From Xenophilus aerolatus (GTDB lineage: Bacteria; Pseudomonadota; Gammaproteobacteria; Burkholderiales; Burkholderiaceae_C), in contig QAIB01000003.1 of the NCBI GenBank assembly GCA_030418545.1, forward strand, positions 496,001 through 560,000: 64,000 bases of DNA, read 5' to 3'. Positions 1-9,127 of the stretch are shown in pieces (position 1 is the first letter of the stretch; the number at the start of each line of letters is the position of its first letter). The translations under genes were made by a program, and so were the position numbers. The notes beneath the pieces were generated by a model. The model was given only the letters and a program-made list of their open reading frames with translations, was not told where the DNA came from and did not search any database.

Positions 1-58
1 CGGAATGAAAGGCGCCCTCTGGGGAGCATGGGGACACTTTTTTGAACAGGAGACGACG

Positions 59-1795
59 ATGAAGCAGTTTGCATGGACCCACTCGACGCGCGCCGCGCTG
101 GCCGCTGCCCTCGCACTGTGCGGCGGCGGCCAGGCCATGGCGGCATCGCAGGCGCCGGTCATGGCCGAGAACGGCATGGTCGTCACGGCCCAGCACCTGG
201 CCACGAAGGTGGGCGTCGACGTACTCAAGCGCGGCGGCAATGCGGTCGATGCCGCGGTCGCCGTCGGCTACGCGCTGGCCGTGGTCTACCCCGCAGCCGG
301 CAATCTCGGCGGTGGCGGCTTCATGACCATCCAGCTCGCCGACGGACGCAAGACCTTTCTCGACTTCCGGGAGAAGGCGCCGCTGGCCGCCAAGCCCGAC
401 ATGTACCTCGACAAGGACGGCAACGTCGTCAAGGGCCTGTCGACCAAGGGCCACCTGGCCGTGGGCGTGCCGGGCAGCGTCTCGGGCATGGAATACGCAC
501 GCGAGAAGTACGGCACGATGCAGCGCGCCGCATTGCTCAAGCCCTCGATCGACCTGGCCGAGAAGGGCTTCGTGCTCGAGCAGGGCGACATCGACATGTT
601 CAACACCGCCACGGCCGACTTCAAGGCCGACCCGGCCACGGCGGCGATCTTCCTGAACAAGGGCGAGGCCTTCAAGGTCGGCGAGAAGATCGTGCAGAAG
701 GACCTGGGCAAGACCTTGCGCGAGGTCAGCACCAAGGGCACCGACGGCTTCTACAAGGGCTGGGTGGCCAAGGCCATCGCAGACTCGAGCGCGGCGGGCA
801 AGGGCATCATCACCACCGAAGACCTCGCGCAGTACAAGACGCGCGAGATGGCGCCGGTGGAATGCGACTACCGCGGCTACCGCGTCGTGTCGGCGCCGCC
901 GCCGAGCTCGGGCGGCGTGATCATCTGCGAGATGCTCAACATCCTCGAGGGTTACCCGCTCAAGGACCTGGGCTGGCGCTCGGCGCAGGCCACGCACTAC
1001 CAGATCGAGGCCATGCGGCACGCCTACGTGGACCGCAACAGCTACCTGGGCGACCCGGACTTCGTGAAGAACCCGCTCGACCGTCTGCTCGACAAGGGCT
1101 ACGCCGAGAAGATCCGCGCCGTCATCGACCCGCAGAAGGCCGGCGTGTCCAAGGACATCAAGCCGGGCGTGGCGCCGCACGAAGGCAGCAACACCACGCA
1201 CTATTCGATCGCCGACAAGTGGGGCAATGCGGTGTCGGTGACCTACACGCTCAACGACTGGTTCGGCGCCAAGGTCACGGCCGCAAAGACTGGCGTGCTG
1301 CTGAACAACGAGATGGACGACTTCACCTCGAAGGTCGGCGTGCCCAACCTCTACGGCCTGGTGCAGGGCGAGGCCAACAAGATCGAGCCCGGCAAGCGGC
1401 CGCTCTCGTCGATAAGCCCCACCATCGTCAGCAAGGACGGCAAGCCCGTCATGGTGGTCGGCACGCCGGGCGGCAGCCGCATCATCACGGCCGTGATGCT
1501 GACCATGATCAACGCCATCGACTACGGCATGAACGTGCAGGAGGCCGTCGACGCGCCTCGCTTCCACCAGCAGTGGCTGCCCGACGTGACCAACGTCGAG
1601 GCCTACGCGCTCAGCCCCGACACGCGCAAGATCCTCACCGACATGGGCCACAACCTGGGGGTGCCGCAGCCGGCCAACCACCTGGCGGCCATCATCGTCG
1701 GCGCGCCCTCGCTGGGCGGCAAGCCGGTGGGCAACAACCGCTTCTACGGCGCCAACGATCCGCGCCGCAACACGGGGTTGGCGCTGGGTTATTGA
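59..1795 (+). CDS. ggt: Gamma-glutamyltransferase (periplasmic)
   Basis: A proenzyme of 578 residues that cleaves the gamma-glutamyl bond of glutathione and similar peptides in the periplasm. The start at 59 follows a CAGGAG ribosome site and gives a clear signal peptide ending near AMA-AS. The autoprocessing site is visible as NTTHYS, where the first Thr (about residue 379) becomes the N-terminal nucleophile of the small subunit. The PPSSGG, LSSISPTIV and GTPGGSRI motifs of the family follow in order. Length and domain order are normal. It appears to be a single-gene unit ended by a strong hairpin. The family assignment is firm; the physiological substrate is inferred. Confidence 0.95.
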   Translation: MKQFAWTHSTRAALAAALALCGGGQAMAASQAPVMAENGMVVTAQHLATKVGVDVLKRGGNAVDAAVAVGYALAVVYPAAGNLGGGGFMTIQLADGRKTFLDFREKAPLAAKPDMYLDKDGNVVKGLSTKGHLAVGVPGSVSGMEYAREKYGTMQRAALLKPSIDLAEKGFVLEQGDIDMFNTATADFKADPATAAIFLNKGEAFKVGEKIVQKDLGKTLREVSTKGTDGFYKGWVAKAIADSSAAGKGIITTEDLAQYKTREMAPVECDYRGYRVVSAPPPSSGGVIICEMLNILEGYPLKDLGWRSAQATHYQIEAMRHAYVDRNSYLGDPDFVKNPLDRLLDKGYAEKIRAVIDPQKAGVSKDIKPGVAPHEGSNTTHYSIADKWGNAVSVTYTLNDWFGAKVTAAKTGVLLNNEMDDFTSKVGVPNLYGLVQGEANKIEPGKRPLSSISPTIVSKDGKPVMVVGTPGGSRIITAVMLTMINAIDYGMNVQEAVDAPRFHQQWLPDVTNVEAYALSPDTRKILTDMGHNLGVPQPANHLAAIIVGAPSLGGKPVGNNRFYGANDPRRNTGLALGY

Positions 1796-1810
1796 GCCGC
1801 GTTCTCCCCA

Positions 1811-1843
1811 GCGGCCGTGCCCTGGTGGCACGGCCGCTTTTTC
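1811..1843 (+). terminator. Rho-independent terminator after ggt
   Basis: An 11-bp perfect GC-rich stem (GCGGCCGTGCC pairing with GGCACGGCCGC) with a 5-nt loop is followed by five T residues. It lies 15 bp past the ggt stop. Confidence 0.9.
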
Positions 1844-1863
1844 TTCCAGCCATCGGCGAGGCC

Positions 1864-2601
1864 ATGCAACTCCAGGATCTTCTCTACAGCCAGGGCTTCG
1901 GCACGCGCCGCGTCTGCGCGGGCCTCGTTCAACAGGGCTTCGTGGCCGTGGACGCCGTGGATGCGCCGGAGCCAGCGACGGAACTGATGGCAGCCGACGG
2001 CCTGCGCTTCACCGTGCAGGGCACGCCGTGGGAATACCACGCCAAGGCCTACCTGATGCTGCACAAGCCGGCCGGCACCGAGTGTTCGCAGAAGCCTTCG
2101 GCCTGGCCCAGCATCTACACCCTGCTGCCTGCGCCGCTGCGCCAGCGGCCGGTCAAGGGCGGCCAGCCGGGCGTACAGGCCATCGGCCGGCTGGACCAGG
2201 ACACGACCGGCCTGCTGCTGCTCAGCGACGACGGCCAGTTCATCCACCGCATGGCGTCGCCCAAGCACCATGTGCCCAAGGTCTACGAGGCGACGACCGC
2301 CGACGCCCTGACCGACGCGCAGATCCAGCGCCTGCTGGCCGGCGTGGTGCTCGACGACGATCCGAAGCCCGTGCGTGCGGCCGCGGCCGAGGCGGTGGCC
2401 ACCCACCACCTGCGACTCACGCTCACCGAGGGCAAATACCACCAGGTCAAGCGCATGGTCGCCGCCGTGGGCAACCGGGTGACGGCGCTGCACCGCAGTG
2501 CCATCGGCGGCCTGGTGCTGCCGGCCGACCTGGCGCCGGGCCAGTGGCGCTGGCTTCGACCCGACGAGCTTCAGGCGGTGCGGCAGTCGGGGTCCGCCTG
2601 A
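1864..2601 (+). CDS. RsuA/RluB-family pseudouridine synthase
   Basis: A 245-residue protein that isomerises uridine to pseudouridine in ribosomal RNA. The catalytic motif GRLDQDTTGLLLLSDDG is intact with its Asp. An N-terminal S4-like segment (residues 1-45, with GFGTRR and GLVQQGFVAVD) precedes it, and a GKYHQVKRM motif lies near the C-terminus. The size fits RsuA (16S U516) better than RluB or RluF, but the target position cannot be proven from sequence. It starts 20 bp after the ggt terminator, so its promoter probably overlaps that region. Confidence 0.88.
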   Translation: MQLQDLLYSQGFGTRRVCAGLVQQGFVAVDAVDAPEPATELMAADGLRFTVQGTPWEYHAKAYLMLHKPAGTECSQKPSAWPSIYTLLPAPLRQRPVKGGQPGVQAIGRLDQDTTGLLLLSDDGQFIHRMASPKHHVPKVYEATTADALTDAQIQRLLAGVVLDDDPKPVRAAAAEAVATHHLRLTLTEGKYHQVKRMVAAVGNRVTALHRSAIGGLVLPADLAPGQWRWLRPDELQAVRQSGSA

Positions 2602-2704
2602 CGCGCGGTTCGCGCCTGCCGGCCCGTCGTCGCGGCGGTCTTTCCTGTCGGCCGCGCGGCAGCCTCGCTCGTTAAACTTTCCAGTCCCTTTCCGGAGCCG
2701 TGTC

Positions 2705-3718
2705 TTGCGCCTGTCCGTTCGCTCCCTGAGCCGCCTTGCGGCTCTTTTCGTTTGTCTGCTGGCCTGCGCGGCCGCACCGGCCCAACCGGCCGCTCCCGCG
2801 ACAGCGTCGGCCCCGCCACTGTTCGTGCTCAATTCGCTCGACGCCTCGGTCAGCCTGATCGATCCCGCCACCTGGACCGAACGCAACCGCGTCGCGGTGG
2901 GCAAGGAGCCGCACCACATCTACATGACGCCGGACCAGAAGTCGGTGATCGTGGCCAACTCGGCCGGCGATTCGCTGACCTTCTTCAACCCGCGCACGGG
3001 CGAGGTCCAGCGCACGGTCTACGGCATCATCGATCCGTACCAGCTGCAGTTCTCGCCCGACATGAAGTGGTTCATCACGGCCGGCAACCGGCTGAACCAC
3101 GTCGACGTCTACCGCTGGGACGGCAGCAACCTGCAGTTGGCCAAGCGCATCCCGACCGGCAAGACGCCCAGCCACATCTGGATCGACGGCAAGAGCACGG
3201 TGGCCTACGTCACGATGCAGGACAGCGACGAGCTGATCGCCGTCGACCTGGCGACCCAGACCATCCGCTGGCGCACGCCCACCGGGCCGATGCCGGCCGA
3301 CGTCTTCGGCATCCACGACGGCAAGACGCTGCTGGTCGGCCTGACCGGCGGCGACGGCGTGCAGGTCTTCGATGTGGCGGGCAAGGAGCCCAAGCTGGTC
3401 GGCAAGATCCCGACCGGCAAGGGCGCGCACGCCTTCCGTTCGGCGGGCGACGGCAAGTCGGTGTTCGTCAGCAACCGCGTCGCCAACTCCATCAGCCGCA
3501 TCGACATCGCCACGCTCACCGTGGCTGCCACCTACCCCGTGCCCGGCGGCCCCGACTGCATGGACGTCTCGGCCGACGGCAAGACGCTCTTCGTCACCTC
3601 GCGCTGGGCCAAGAAGCTCAGCGTGGTCGACCTCGCGGCGGGCAAGGTGGTGCGCACCGTGAACGTGGGCCGCTCGCCCCACGGTGTGTGGACGGTCGAA
3701 CATGCCCGGGTCCGCTGA
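2705..3718 (+). CDS. YncE-like secreted beta-propeller protein
   Basis: A 337-residue protein made of repeated propeller blades (recurrent motifs such as DPATWTERNRVAVGKEPHH, SPDMKWFITAGN and SADGKTLFVTSRWAKK), as in YncE/YVTN-family proteins. A signal peptide of about 28 residues runs to the AAPAQP region, so it is exported. I chose TTG at 2705 because it sits 7 nt after a GGAG site and gives a sensible signal peptide; no ATG is usable. The function is not known; relatives bind DNA or act as scaffolds. The next gene overlaps its 3' end by 17 bp, suggesting co-translation. Confidence 0.75.
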   Translation: MRLSVRSLSRLAALFVCLLACAAAPAQPAAPATASAPPLFVLNSLDASVSLIDPATWTERNRVAVGKEPHHIYMTPDQKSVIVANSAGDSLTFFNPRTGEVQRTVYGIIDPYQLQFSPDMKWFITAGNRLNHVDVYRWDGSNLQLAKRIPTGKTPSHIWIDGKSTVAYVTMQDSDELIAVDLATQTIRWRTPTGPMPADVFGIHDGKTLLVGLTGGDGVQVFDVAGKEPKLVGKIPTGKGAHAFRSAGDGKSVFVSNRVANSISRIDIATLTVAATYPVPGGPDCMDVSADGKTLFVTSRWAKKLSVVDLAAGKVVRTVNVGRSPHGVWTVEHARVR

Positions 3719-4532
3719 ATTCCGGCCCGTCGGCGCGCTGCGCCAGGCCGCCGCGGTTGCTACCTTTTTCATAGCGGCCTGCGCAGCATCGGCGGGCGCT
3801 GCAGCCCAGAATGACTGCGACAAGCCGGTCTACCTGACCTTCGACACCGGCCACATGGGCATCGCGCCGCTGGTGGCCGAGGTGCTCAGGCGCCAGGACG
3901 TGAAGGTCACCTTCTTCGCCGCCGCCGAGAAGACGCAGGACGGCGGCGACAGCCTCGACAACCGCTGGGCGCCCTGGTGGAAGGCCCGCGCGGCCGAGGG
4001 GCACGAGTTCGCTTCGCACACCTACGACCATGCGTACTGGCGGGGCGACGTGAAGGGCGTGGAACCGAAATTCCGGATCCAGCCCAGCGCCGGCGCGTAT
4101 GCGGGACGCACCTTCACCTGGGACGCGGCGCAGTACTGCCAGGAGATCCAGCGCTCGACCGACCGGCTGGCGCACATCACCGGCAAGAAGCCGCTGCCGC
4201 TCTTTCGCGCGCCGGGCGGCAAGACCTCGCCGCGCCTGCTGGCAGCCGCCAAGAGCTGCGGCTTCGCCCATGTCGGCTGGTCGCCCGCCGGCTTCCTGGG
4301 CGACGAGCTGCCGAGCGACAAGTACCCCAACGACAAGCTGCTGGCGCAGGCGCTGGAGCACATCCGGCCCGGCGACATCCTGCTGGCGCACCTGGGCATC
4401 TGGTCGCGCCAGGACCCGTGGGCGCCGGCCGACCTGGAGCCGCTGATCGTCGGCTTGAAGGCCAAGGGCTTCTGCTTCCGCACGCTGCGCCAGCATCCGG
4501 CGTACCGCGAGTGGATTGCCGCACACCCATGA
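3702..4532 (+). CDS. NodB-type polysaccharide deacetylase
   Basis: A 276-residue exported protein of carbohydrate esterase family 4, predicted to remove N- or O-acetyl groups from a cell-wall or exopolysaccharide. The NodB motifs are present: TFDTG (motif 1), SHTYDH (motif 2, two His metal ligands), RAPGG (motif 3) and LLAHLG (motif 5). Motif 1 usually reads TFDDG; here the second, metal-binding Asp is Thr while the first, catalytic Asp is kept. The start at 3702 overlaps the upstream gene. The signal peptide (about residues 19-37) is encoded by a copy of the two-hairpin repeat at 3757-3813. Confidence 0.85.
   Translation: MPGSAEFRPVGALRQAAAVATFFIAACAASAGAAAQNDCDKPVYLTFDTGHMGIAPLVAEVLRRQDVKVTFFAAAEKTQDGGDSLDNRWAPWWKARAAEGHEFASHTYDHAYWRGDVKGVEPKFRIQPSAGAYAGRTFTWDAAQYCQEIQRSTDRLAHITGKKPLPLFRAPGGKTSPRLLAAAKSCGFAHVGWSPAGFLGDELPSDKYPNDKLLAQALEHIRPGDILLAHLGIWSRQDPWAPADLEPLIVGLKAKGFCFRTLRQHPAYREWIAAHP
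3757..3813 (+). repeat. Two-hairpin repeat, copy A (inside signal-peptide codons)
   Basis: This segment follows the shared pattern of the family: TTGCTA, a short A/T spacer, ATAGC, then TGCGC, a short loop, GGCGGGCGCTGCAGCCC. It lies wholly within the deacetylase gene and encodes the hydrophobic core of its signal peptide. Compare copies at 4555, 34224 and 36117. Confidence 0.7.
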
Positions 4533-4554
4533 AAGCACGCAGTCAGGTCGCCGG

Positions 4555-4612
4555 GGTTACTATGAAATCGATAGCTGCTTGCGCGCGTCCGCCGGACGCT
4601 GCAGCCACTTTT
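4555..4612 (+). repeat. Two-hairpin repeat, copy B (intergenic)
   Basis: CTATGAAATCGATAG forms the A/T hairpin; GCGTCC-GCC-GGACGC forms the GC hairpin, followed by CAGCC and a TTTT tract. It lies between the deacetylase and the hydroxylase and may also act as a terminator for the former. Confidence 0.8.
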
Positions 4613-4682
4613 GATTCATGAAATTGCTAAGACGTATCTTGGTGATCGGGCGGCCCGGCCCGGGACGTGGCAGGAGCACGGC

Positions 4683-5657
4683 GTGATCGAGTGGTTCACC
4701 GACCAATTCGCCGCCGTGCAGCAGTGGCTGTTCGAAGCGGTGGTGCAGCCGCTGGTCTTCGCCGCCGGCCTGGGCGGCTGGACCGAGGACGCCTTCGACG
4801 CCACCGGCTGGCTGCTGGTGGGCGTGATCCAGATCCTGATCCTGGTGGCCGTCATCGGCCCGCTGCAGCGCTGGCGGCCGGTGGAGCCGGTGCGCGACCG
4901 GCAGGCCATCCGCATCGACATCCTCTACACCCTGATCCACCGCCTGGGCCTGTTCCGGCTGGCGCTGTTCTTCGCCGTCACGCCGCTGTTCGATGCGCTG
5001 CTGGGCGAACTGCGCGGGGCCGGCTGGGGCACGCTGCACCTCGACGAACTGTGGCCCGGCGTGACGGACATCCCCTGGGTGGCCTTCGCGATCTACCTGG
5101 TGGTGCTGGACTTCGTCGAGTACCTCATCCACCGCGGCCAGCACCACTTCGACTGGTGGTGGAGCCTGCACGCGCTGCACCATTCGCAGCGCCAGATGAC
5201 CATGTGGAGCGACGACCGCAACCACCTGCTCGACGACCTGATCCACGACGCGATCATCGTGCTCGTGGCCCAACTCATCGGCGTGGCACCAGGCCAGTTC
5301 ATCGCCGTTGTGGCCTTCATGCAGCTCAGCCAGAGCCTGCAGCATGCGAACCTGCGGCTTTCCTTCGGCCGCATCGGCGAGCGGCTGTGGATCAGCCCGC
5401 GCTTCCATCGCGTGCACCACGCGATCGGCATCGGGCACGAGTCGGAGGGCCCGAAGACGCTGGGAGGCCGCAACTTCGGCGTGCTGCTGCCCTGGTGGGA
5501 CATGCTCTTTCGCTCCGCCAACTTTGAAGACCGCTACGACGCCACCGGCATCCGCGATCAGGTCGAGCCCGATGCGAGCGGCCGTGTGCGCGACTACGGC
5601 CGCGGGTTCTGGGCCCAGCAGTGGCTGGGGCTGAGGCGGCTGGTCGGGCGCGGCTGA
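4683..5657 (+). CDS. Fatty acid hydroxylase / sterol desaturase family membrane protein
   Basis: A 324-residue integral membrane di-iron oxygenase. The three His clusters of the family are present: HRGQHH, HALHH and HRVHH, with a further H in AIGIGH. Hydrophobic segments lie at about residues 40-60, 95-112 and 140-160. I chose GTG at 4683 because CAGGAG precedes it at good spacing; an upstream TTG at 4611 would begin inside the repeat at 4555-4612. The substrate (a hopanoid, sterol-like or fatty acyl lipid) is not deducible. Confidence 0.85.
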   Translation: MIEWFTDQFAAVQQWLFEAVVQPLVFAAGLGGWTEDAFDATGWLLVGVIQILILVAVIGPLQRWRPVEPVRDRQAIRIDILYTLIHRLGLFRLALFFAVTPLFDALLGELRGAGWGTLHLDELWPGVTDIPWVAFAIYLVVLDFVEYLIHRGQHHFDWWWSLHALHHSQRQMTMWSDDRNHLLDDLIHDAIIVLVAQLIGVAPGQFIAVVAFMQLSQSLQHANLRLSFGRIGERLWISPRFHRVHHAIGIGHESEGPKTLGGRNFGVLLPWWDMLFRSANFEDRYDATGIRDQVEPDASGRVRDYGRGFWAQQWLGLRRLVGRG

Positions 5658-5707
5658 GTGCACTCCACGCAGCGGGGCGGCGTTCCCGCCCAGGTATGCT
5701 CGCCGCG

Positions 5708-6598
5708 ATGCGTCTCCTGCTCGATTCCTTCTGGCGCGCCGCGGCCTACTGCCTGCATCCGCGGGTCATCGTCCTGTCGCTGCTGCCCCTGGTGCTGATG
5801 GTGCTGCTGGCGCTGGGCCTGGGCTACCTGTACTGGGACGCCGCCGTCGCCTGGACGCGCGAGGCGCTCGATGCCTGGCCGCTCCTGGCCAGCTTCTGGG
5901 GCTGGATGTCGGGCTTGTTCTCCGGCGACGTGAAGACCTTCCTGGCGCCGCTGGTGGTGGTGCTGGCGCTCACGCCGGCCGTGGTGCTGGTGTCGCTGCT
6001 GATCGTGGCCGCCTTCATGGCGCCCGCCCTCACGCGCCTGGTGGCCGACCGGCGCTTTGCGACGCTCGAGAAGAAGAAGGGCGCTTCGCTCATCCTCAGC
6101 GTCTTCCGGTCGCTCGGGCTCACCGTGCTCGCCGTCGTGGCGCTGGTGGTGTCGATGCCGCTGTGGCTCATCCCGCCGCTGGTGCTGGTGCTGCCGCCGC
6201 TCATCTGGGGCTGGCTCACGGCACGGGTGATGGCCTTCGACGCGCTGGCCGACCACGCCAGTGCCGAAGAGCGCACCACGCTGCTGCGCCAGCACCGCTG
6301 GCCGTTGCTGGGCATCGGCGTGCTGTGCGGCTACCTGGGCGCGGCACCGAGCATCGTCTGGGCCTCGGGCCTGCTCTTCGCGGCCGCCTTCTTCGTGCTG
6401 GTGCCGATCGCGATCTGGATCTACACCGTCGTCTTCGCCTTCTCGGCGCTCTGGTTCGCCCACTACACGCTGGATGCACTGGCGCAGCTGCGTGCGCAGC
6501 GCGCCGCCGCCGCGCTGGTGCCCACGGCCGAAGCGGCGGCGCTGCCCGACGGCTCCGGCGCCGAGCGCGCCGCACTTTCCCAATGGGGTTCGCCATGA
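5708..6598 (+). CDS. EI24-domain integral membrane protein (CysZ-like fold)
   Basis: A 296-residue protein with about six hydrophobic segments, the N-terminal pattern MRLLLDSFWRAAAYC and the broad layout of the EI24/CysZ family. CysZ imports sulfate in enterics, but no sulfur genes are adjacent, so transport of sulfate is only a guess. An alternative ATG lies 12 nt upstream at 5696. The stop overlaps the start of the next gene (ATGA), so the two are translationally coupled. Confidence 0.75.
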   Translation: MRLLLDSFWRAAAYCLHPRVIVLSLLPLVLMVLLALGLGYLYWDAAVAWTREALDAWPLLASFWGWMSGLFSGDVKTFLAPLVVVLALTPAVVLVSLLIVAAFMAPALTRLVADRRFATLEKKKGASLILSVFRSLGLTVLAVVALVVSMPLWLIPPLVLVLPPLIWGWLTARVMAFDALADHASAEERTTLLRQHRWPLLGIGVLCGYLGAAPSIVWASGLLFAAAFFVLVPIAIWIYTVVFAFSALWFAHYTLDALAQLRAQRAAAALVPTAEAAALPDGSGAERAALSQWGSP

Positions 6599-7425
6599 CC
6601 AACATCACCGCCAGCTCCGCTGCCGCACCGCGCGCCTTCGGACTCATCATCGTCGGCGACGAGATCCTCTCCGGCAAGCGCGCCGACAAGCACCTGCCCA
6701 AGGTGATCGAACTGCTGGCCGCCCGCGGCCTGCCGCTGGCCTGGGCCGAGTACGTGGGGGACGACCCGGTGCGCATCACGGCCGCGCTGCGCCGCGCCTT
6801 CGCCTCGGGCGACATCGTGTTCTCCACCGGGGGCATCGGCGCCACGCCCGACGACCACACGCGTCAGTGCGCGGCGGCGGCCCTGGGCGTGCCGCTGGCG
6901 CTGCATCCGCAAGCCGAAGCGCTGATCCGCGAGCGCATGCAGGACACCGCGCGCGAGCAGGGCGTGCCCTACGAACCCGACCGGCCCGACAACGTGCACC
7001 GCCTCAACATGGGCGTGTTCCCGGAGGGGGCGGCCATCATCCCGAATCCCTACAACAAGATTCCGGGCTTCAGCGTTCGTGATGTCCATTTCGTGCCCGG
7101 TTTCCCCGTCATGGCGTGGCCCATGGTGGAGTGGGTGCTCGACACGCTCTACCCCGAACTTGCGCGTCCGCCCGGCGTGAGCGAGCGCTCCGTGATCGTT
7201 TTCGGTGCAATGGAAGCCAGCCTCACGCCGTTGATGCAGGCCGTCGAGGCGGCGCACTCAGGCGTGAAGGTATTCAGCCTGCCGAGCGTGGATCACCCTC
7301 AGTACGGCCGTCATATCGAGCTCGGCGTGAAAGGTGACGCCGCACGGCTCGAAGCCGCCTACGCGCAACTGAAGGCGGGTTTGATCGATTTTGGTGCGTC
7401 CATGGGCCCACAGTTGGTGCGATGA
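6595..7425 (+). CDS. Molybdopterin-binding-domain protein (CinA N-terminal-like)
   Basis: A 276-residue protein with a MoCF_biosynth/CinA-type domain: VGDEILSGKRADKH near residue 20 and FSTGGIGATPDDHTR near residue 80. The C-terminal deamidase domain of full CinA is absent. Related domains handle ADP-ribose or molybdopterin nucleotides. The start overlaps the preceding stop as ATGA. The final codons also contain a proposed NtrC site for glnA. Confidence 0.8.
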   Translation: MTNITASSAAAPRAFGLIIVGDEILSGKRADKHLPKVIELLAARGLPLAWAEYVGDDPVRITAALRRAFASGDIVFSTGGIGATPDDHTRQCAAAALGVPLALHPQAEALIRERMQDTAREQGVPYEPDRPDNVHRLNMGVFPEGAAIIPNPYNKIPGFSVRDVHFVPGFPVMAWPMVEWVLDTLYPELARPPGVSERSVIVFGAMEASLTPLMQAVEAAHSGVKVFSLPSVDHPQYGRHIELGVKGDAARLEAAYAQLKAGLIDFGASMGPQLVR

Positions 7426-7536
7426 TCCTTCGCGCACCATTTCGGGATTATGTGCTTCTGCTGACCGCCAAAAGACGTATCGGGCCCGTGTGCCGCCGCC
7501 GGTGAGAATGGGCACAGAACCTGCATTCCCCGAATC
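7406..7536 (+). promoter_or_regulatory. Sigma-54 promoter and NtrC enhancer of glnA
   Basis: GGCAC-AGAAC-CTGCA at 7511-7525 keeps the invariant GG-N10-GC of sigma-54 promoters and differs from TGGCAC-N5-TTGCA at only two positions. Upstream, GCCCACAGTTGGTGC at 7406-7420 matches the NtrC palindrome GCACCA-N3-TGGTGC at 9 of 12 positions with a perfect right half. A second half-site, GCACCA, lies at 7434-7439. Sites at about -120 and -95 fit the known arrangement upstream of enterobacterial glnA. NtrC itself is encoded downstream. Confidence 0.65.
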
Positions 7537-7575
7537 CGTTTTCTCTCAACCAACCATCCAAACCAGGAGAACCTG

Positions 7576-8991
7576 ATGGCCAAGACCGTCGCCGATGTAC
7601 TGAAGCTCGTCAAGGAAAACGAGGTCAAGTTCGTCGACTTCCGATTCACCGACACCCGCGGCAAGGAACAGCACGTCACGGTGCCGATCAGCGCCTTCGA
7701 CGAAGACAAGTTCAGCTCGGGCCATGCCTTCGACGGCTCCTCGGTGGCGGGCTGGAAGGGCATCGAGGCTTCGGACATGCAGCTCATGCCCGACCCGAAC
7801 ACGGCCAACATCGACCCCTTCTACGAAGAGACGACCCTGTTCCTGCAGTGCGACGTGCTGGAACCCGCCGACGGCAAGCCCTATGACCGCGATCCGCGCT
7901 CGGTGGCCAAGAAGGCCGAGGCCTACCTGAAGTCCACCGGCCTGGGCGACACCGCCTACTTCGGTCCCGAACCCGAATTCTTCATCTTCGACGGCGTGCG
8001 CTGGAGCAACGAGCCCGGCCGCGTGTTCAGCGAGATCGAAGAGTACGAAGCCCCCTGGAACAGCGGCACCAAGCTCGAAGGCGGCAACCGCGGCCACCGT
8101 CCCACCACCAAGGGCGGCTACTTCCCCGTGCCCCCGGTCGACAGCACGCAGGACATGCGCGCCGAGATGGTCCTGGTGCTCGAGTCGCTGGGCATCCCGG
8201 TTGAAGTGTTCCACCACGAAGTGGCGGGCGCCGGCCAGAACGAGATCGGCACCAAGTTCTCGACGCTCGTGCAGCGCGCCGACTGGACGCAGGTCCTGAA
8301 GTACGTGGTCTGGAACGTGGCCAACACCTACGGCAAGACCGCGACCTTCATGCCCAAGCCCTACGCCGGCGACAACGGCTCGGGCATGCACGTGCACCAG
8401 TCGATCTGGAAGGACGGCAAGAACCTGTTCGCCGGCGACGGCTATGCCGGCCTGTCGGACACGGCCCTGTACTACATCGGCGGCATCATCAAGCACGCCC
8501 GCGCCCTGAACGCCATCACCAACCCCGGCACCAACAGCTACAAGCGCCTGGTGCCCGGCTTCGAAGCCCCGGTGAAGCTGGCCTACTCGGCCAAGAACCG
8601 CTCGGCATCGATCCGCATCCCGTTCGTGAGCAACCCCAAGGGCCGCCGCATCGAGGCGCGCTTCCCCGATCCGTCGTCCAACCCCTACCTGTGCTTCTCG
8701 GCCCTGCTGATGGCCGGCCTGGACGGCATCGAGAACAAGATCCACCCGGGCGAAGCCGCGACCAAGGACCTGTACCACCTGCCGCCGGAAGAAGACGCGC
8801 TGGTGCCGACCGTGTGCCACAGCCTCGACCAGGCGCTGGAATACCTCGACAAGGACCGTGCCTTCCTGACCAAGGGCGGCGTGTTCACCGACTCGATGCT
8901 CGATGCCTACATCGACCTCAAGATGACCGAAGTGACGCGCTTCCGCATGGCGCCGCACCCGGTCGAGTTCGACATGTACTACTCGCTGTAA
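7576..8991 (+). CDS. glnA: Glutamine synthetase type I
   Basis: A 471-residue enzyme that makes glutamine from glutamate, ammonia and ATP and forms a cytoplasmic dodecamer. Diagnostic motifs are [20 protein letters not shown], the ATP-binding KNRSA stretch, and DLYHLPPEE, whose Tyr (about residue 400) is the adenylylation site, so GlnE-type control is expected. An AGGAG site precedes the ATG. It is followed by a strong terminator and then ntrB-ntrC, the usual nitrogen-control neighbourhood. Confidence 0.98.
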   Translation: MAKTVADVLKLVKENEVKFVDFRFTDTRGKEQHVTVPISAFDEDKFSSGHAFDGSSVAGWKGIEASDMQLMPDPNTANIDPFYEETTLFLQCDVLEPADGKPYDRDPRSVAKKAEAYLKSTGLGDTAYFGPEPEFFIFDGVRWSNEPGRVFSEIEEYEAPWNSGTKLEGGNRGHRPTTKGGYFPVPPVDSTQDMRAEMVLVLESLGIPVEVFHHEVAGAGQNEIGTKFSTLVQRADWTQVLKYVVWNVANTYGKTATFMPKPYAGDNGSGMHVHQSIWKDGKNLFAGDGYAGLSDTALYYIGGIIKHARALNAITNPGTNSYKRLVPGFEAPVKLAYSAKNRSASIRIPFVSNPKGRRIEARFPDPSSNPYLCFSALLMAGLDGIENKIHPGEAATKDLYHLPPEEDALVPTVCHSLDQALEYLDKDRAFLTKGGVFTDSMLDAYIDLKMTEVTRFRMAPHPVEFDMYYSL

Positions 8992-9018
8992 TCGAAGGGT
9001 TTCCTTTCGAACGTGGAG

Positions 9019-9043
9019 AAGGACGGCCTCGGCCGTCCTTTTT
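9019..9043 (+). terminator. Terminator after glnA
   Basis: A perfect 10-bp stem AAGGACGGCC / GGCCGTCCTT with a 2-nt spacer runs into a T tract. It separates glnA from ntrB, which implies a second promoter or partial readthrough for ntrBC. Confidence 0.9.
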
Positions 9044-9127
9044 CATTGGCAGGGGAACCGCCGCGAGGGCCCGCCGTCGAATTGCAAGAAAATGCAAGGC
9101 TCGACGCCTCCCACCGACCCGACGACC

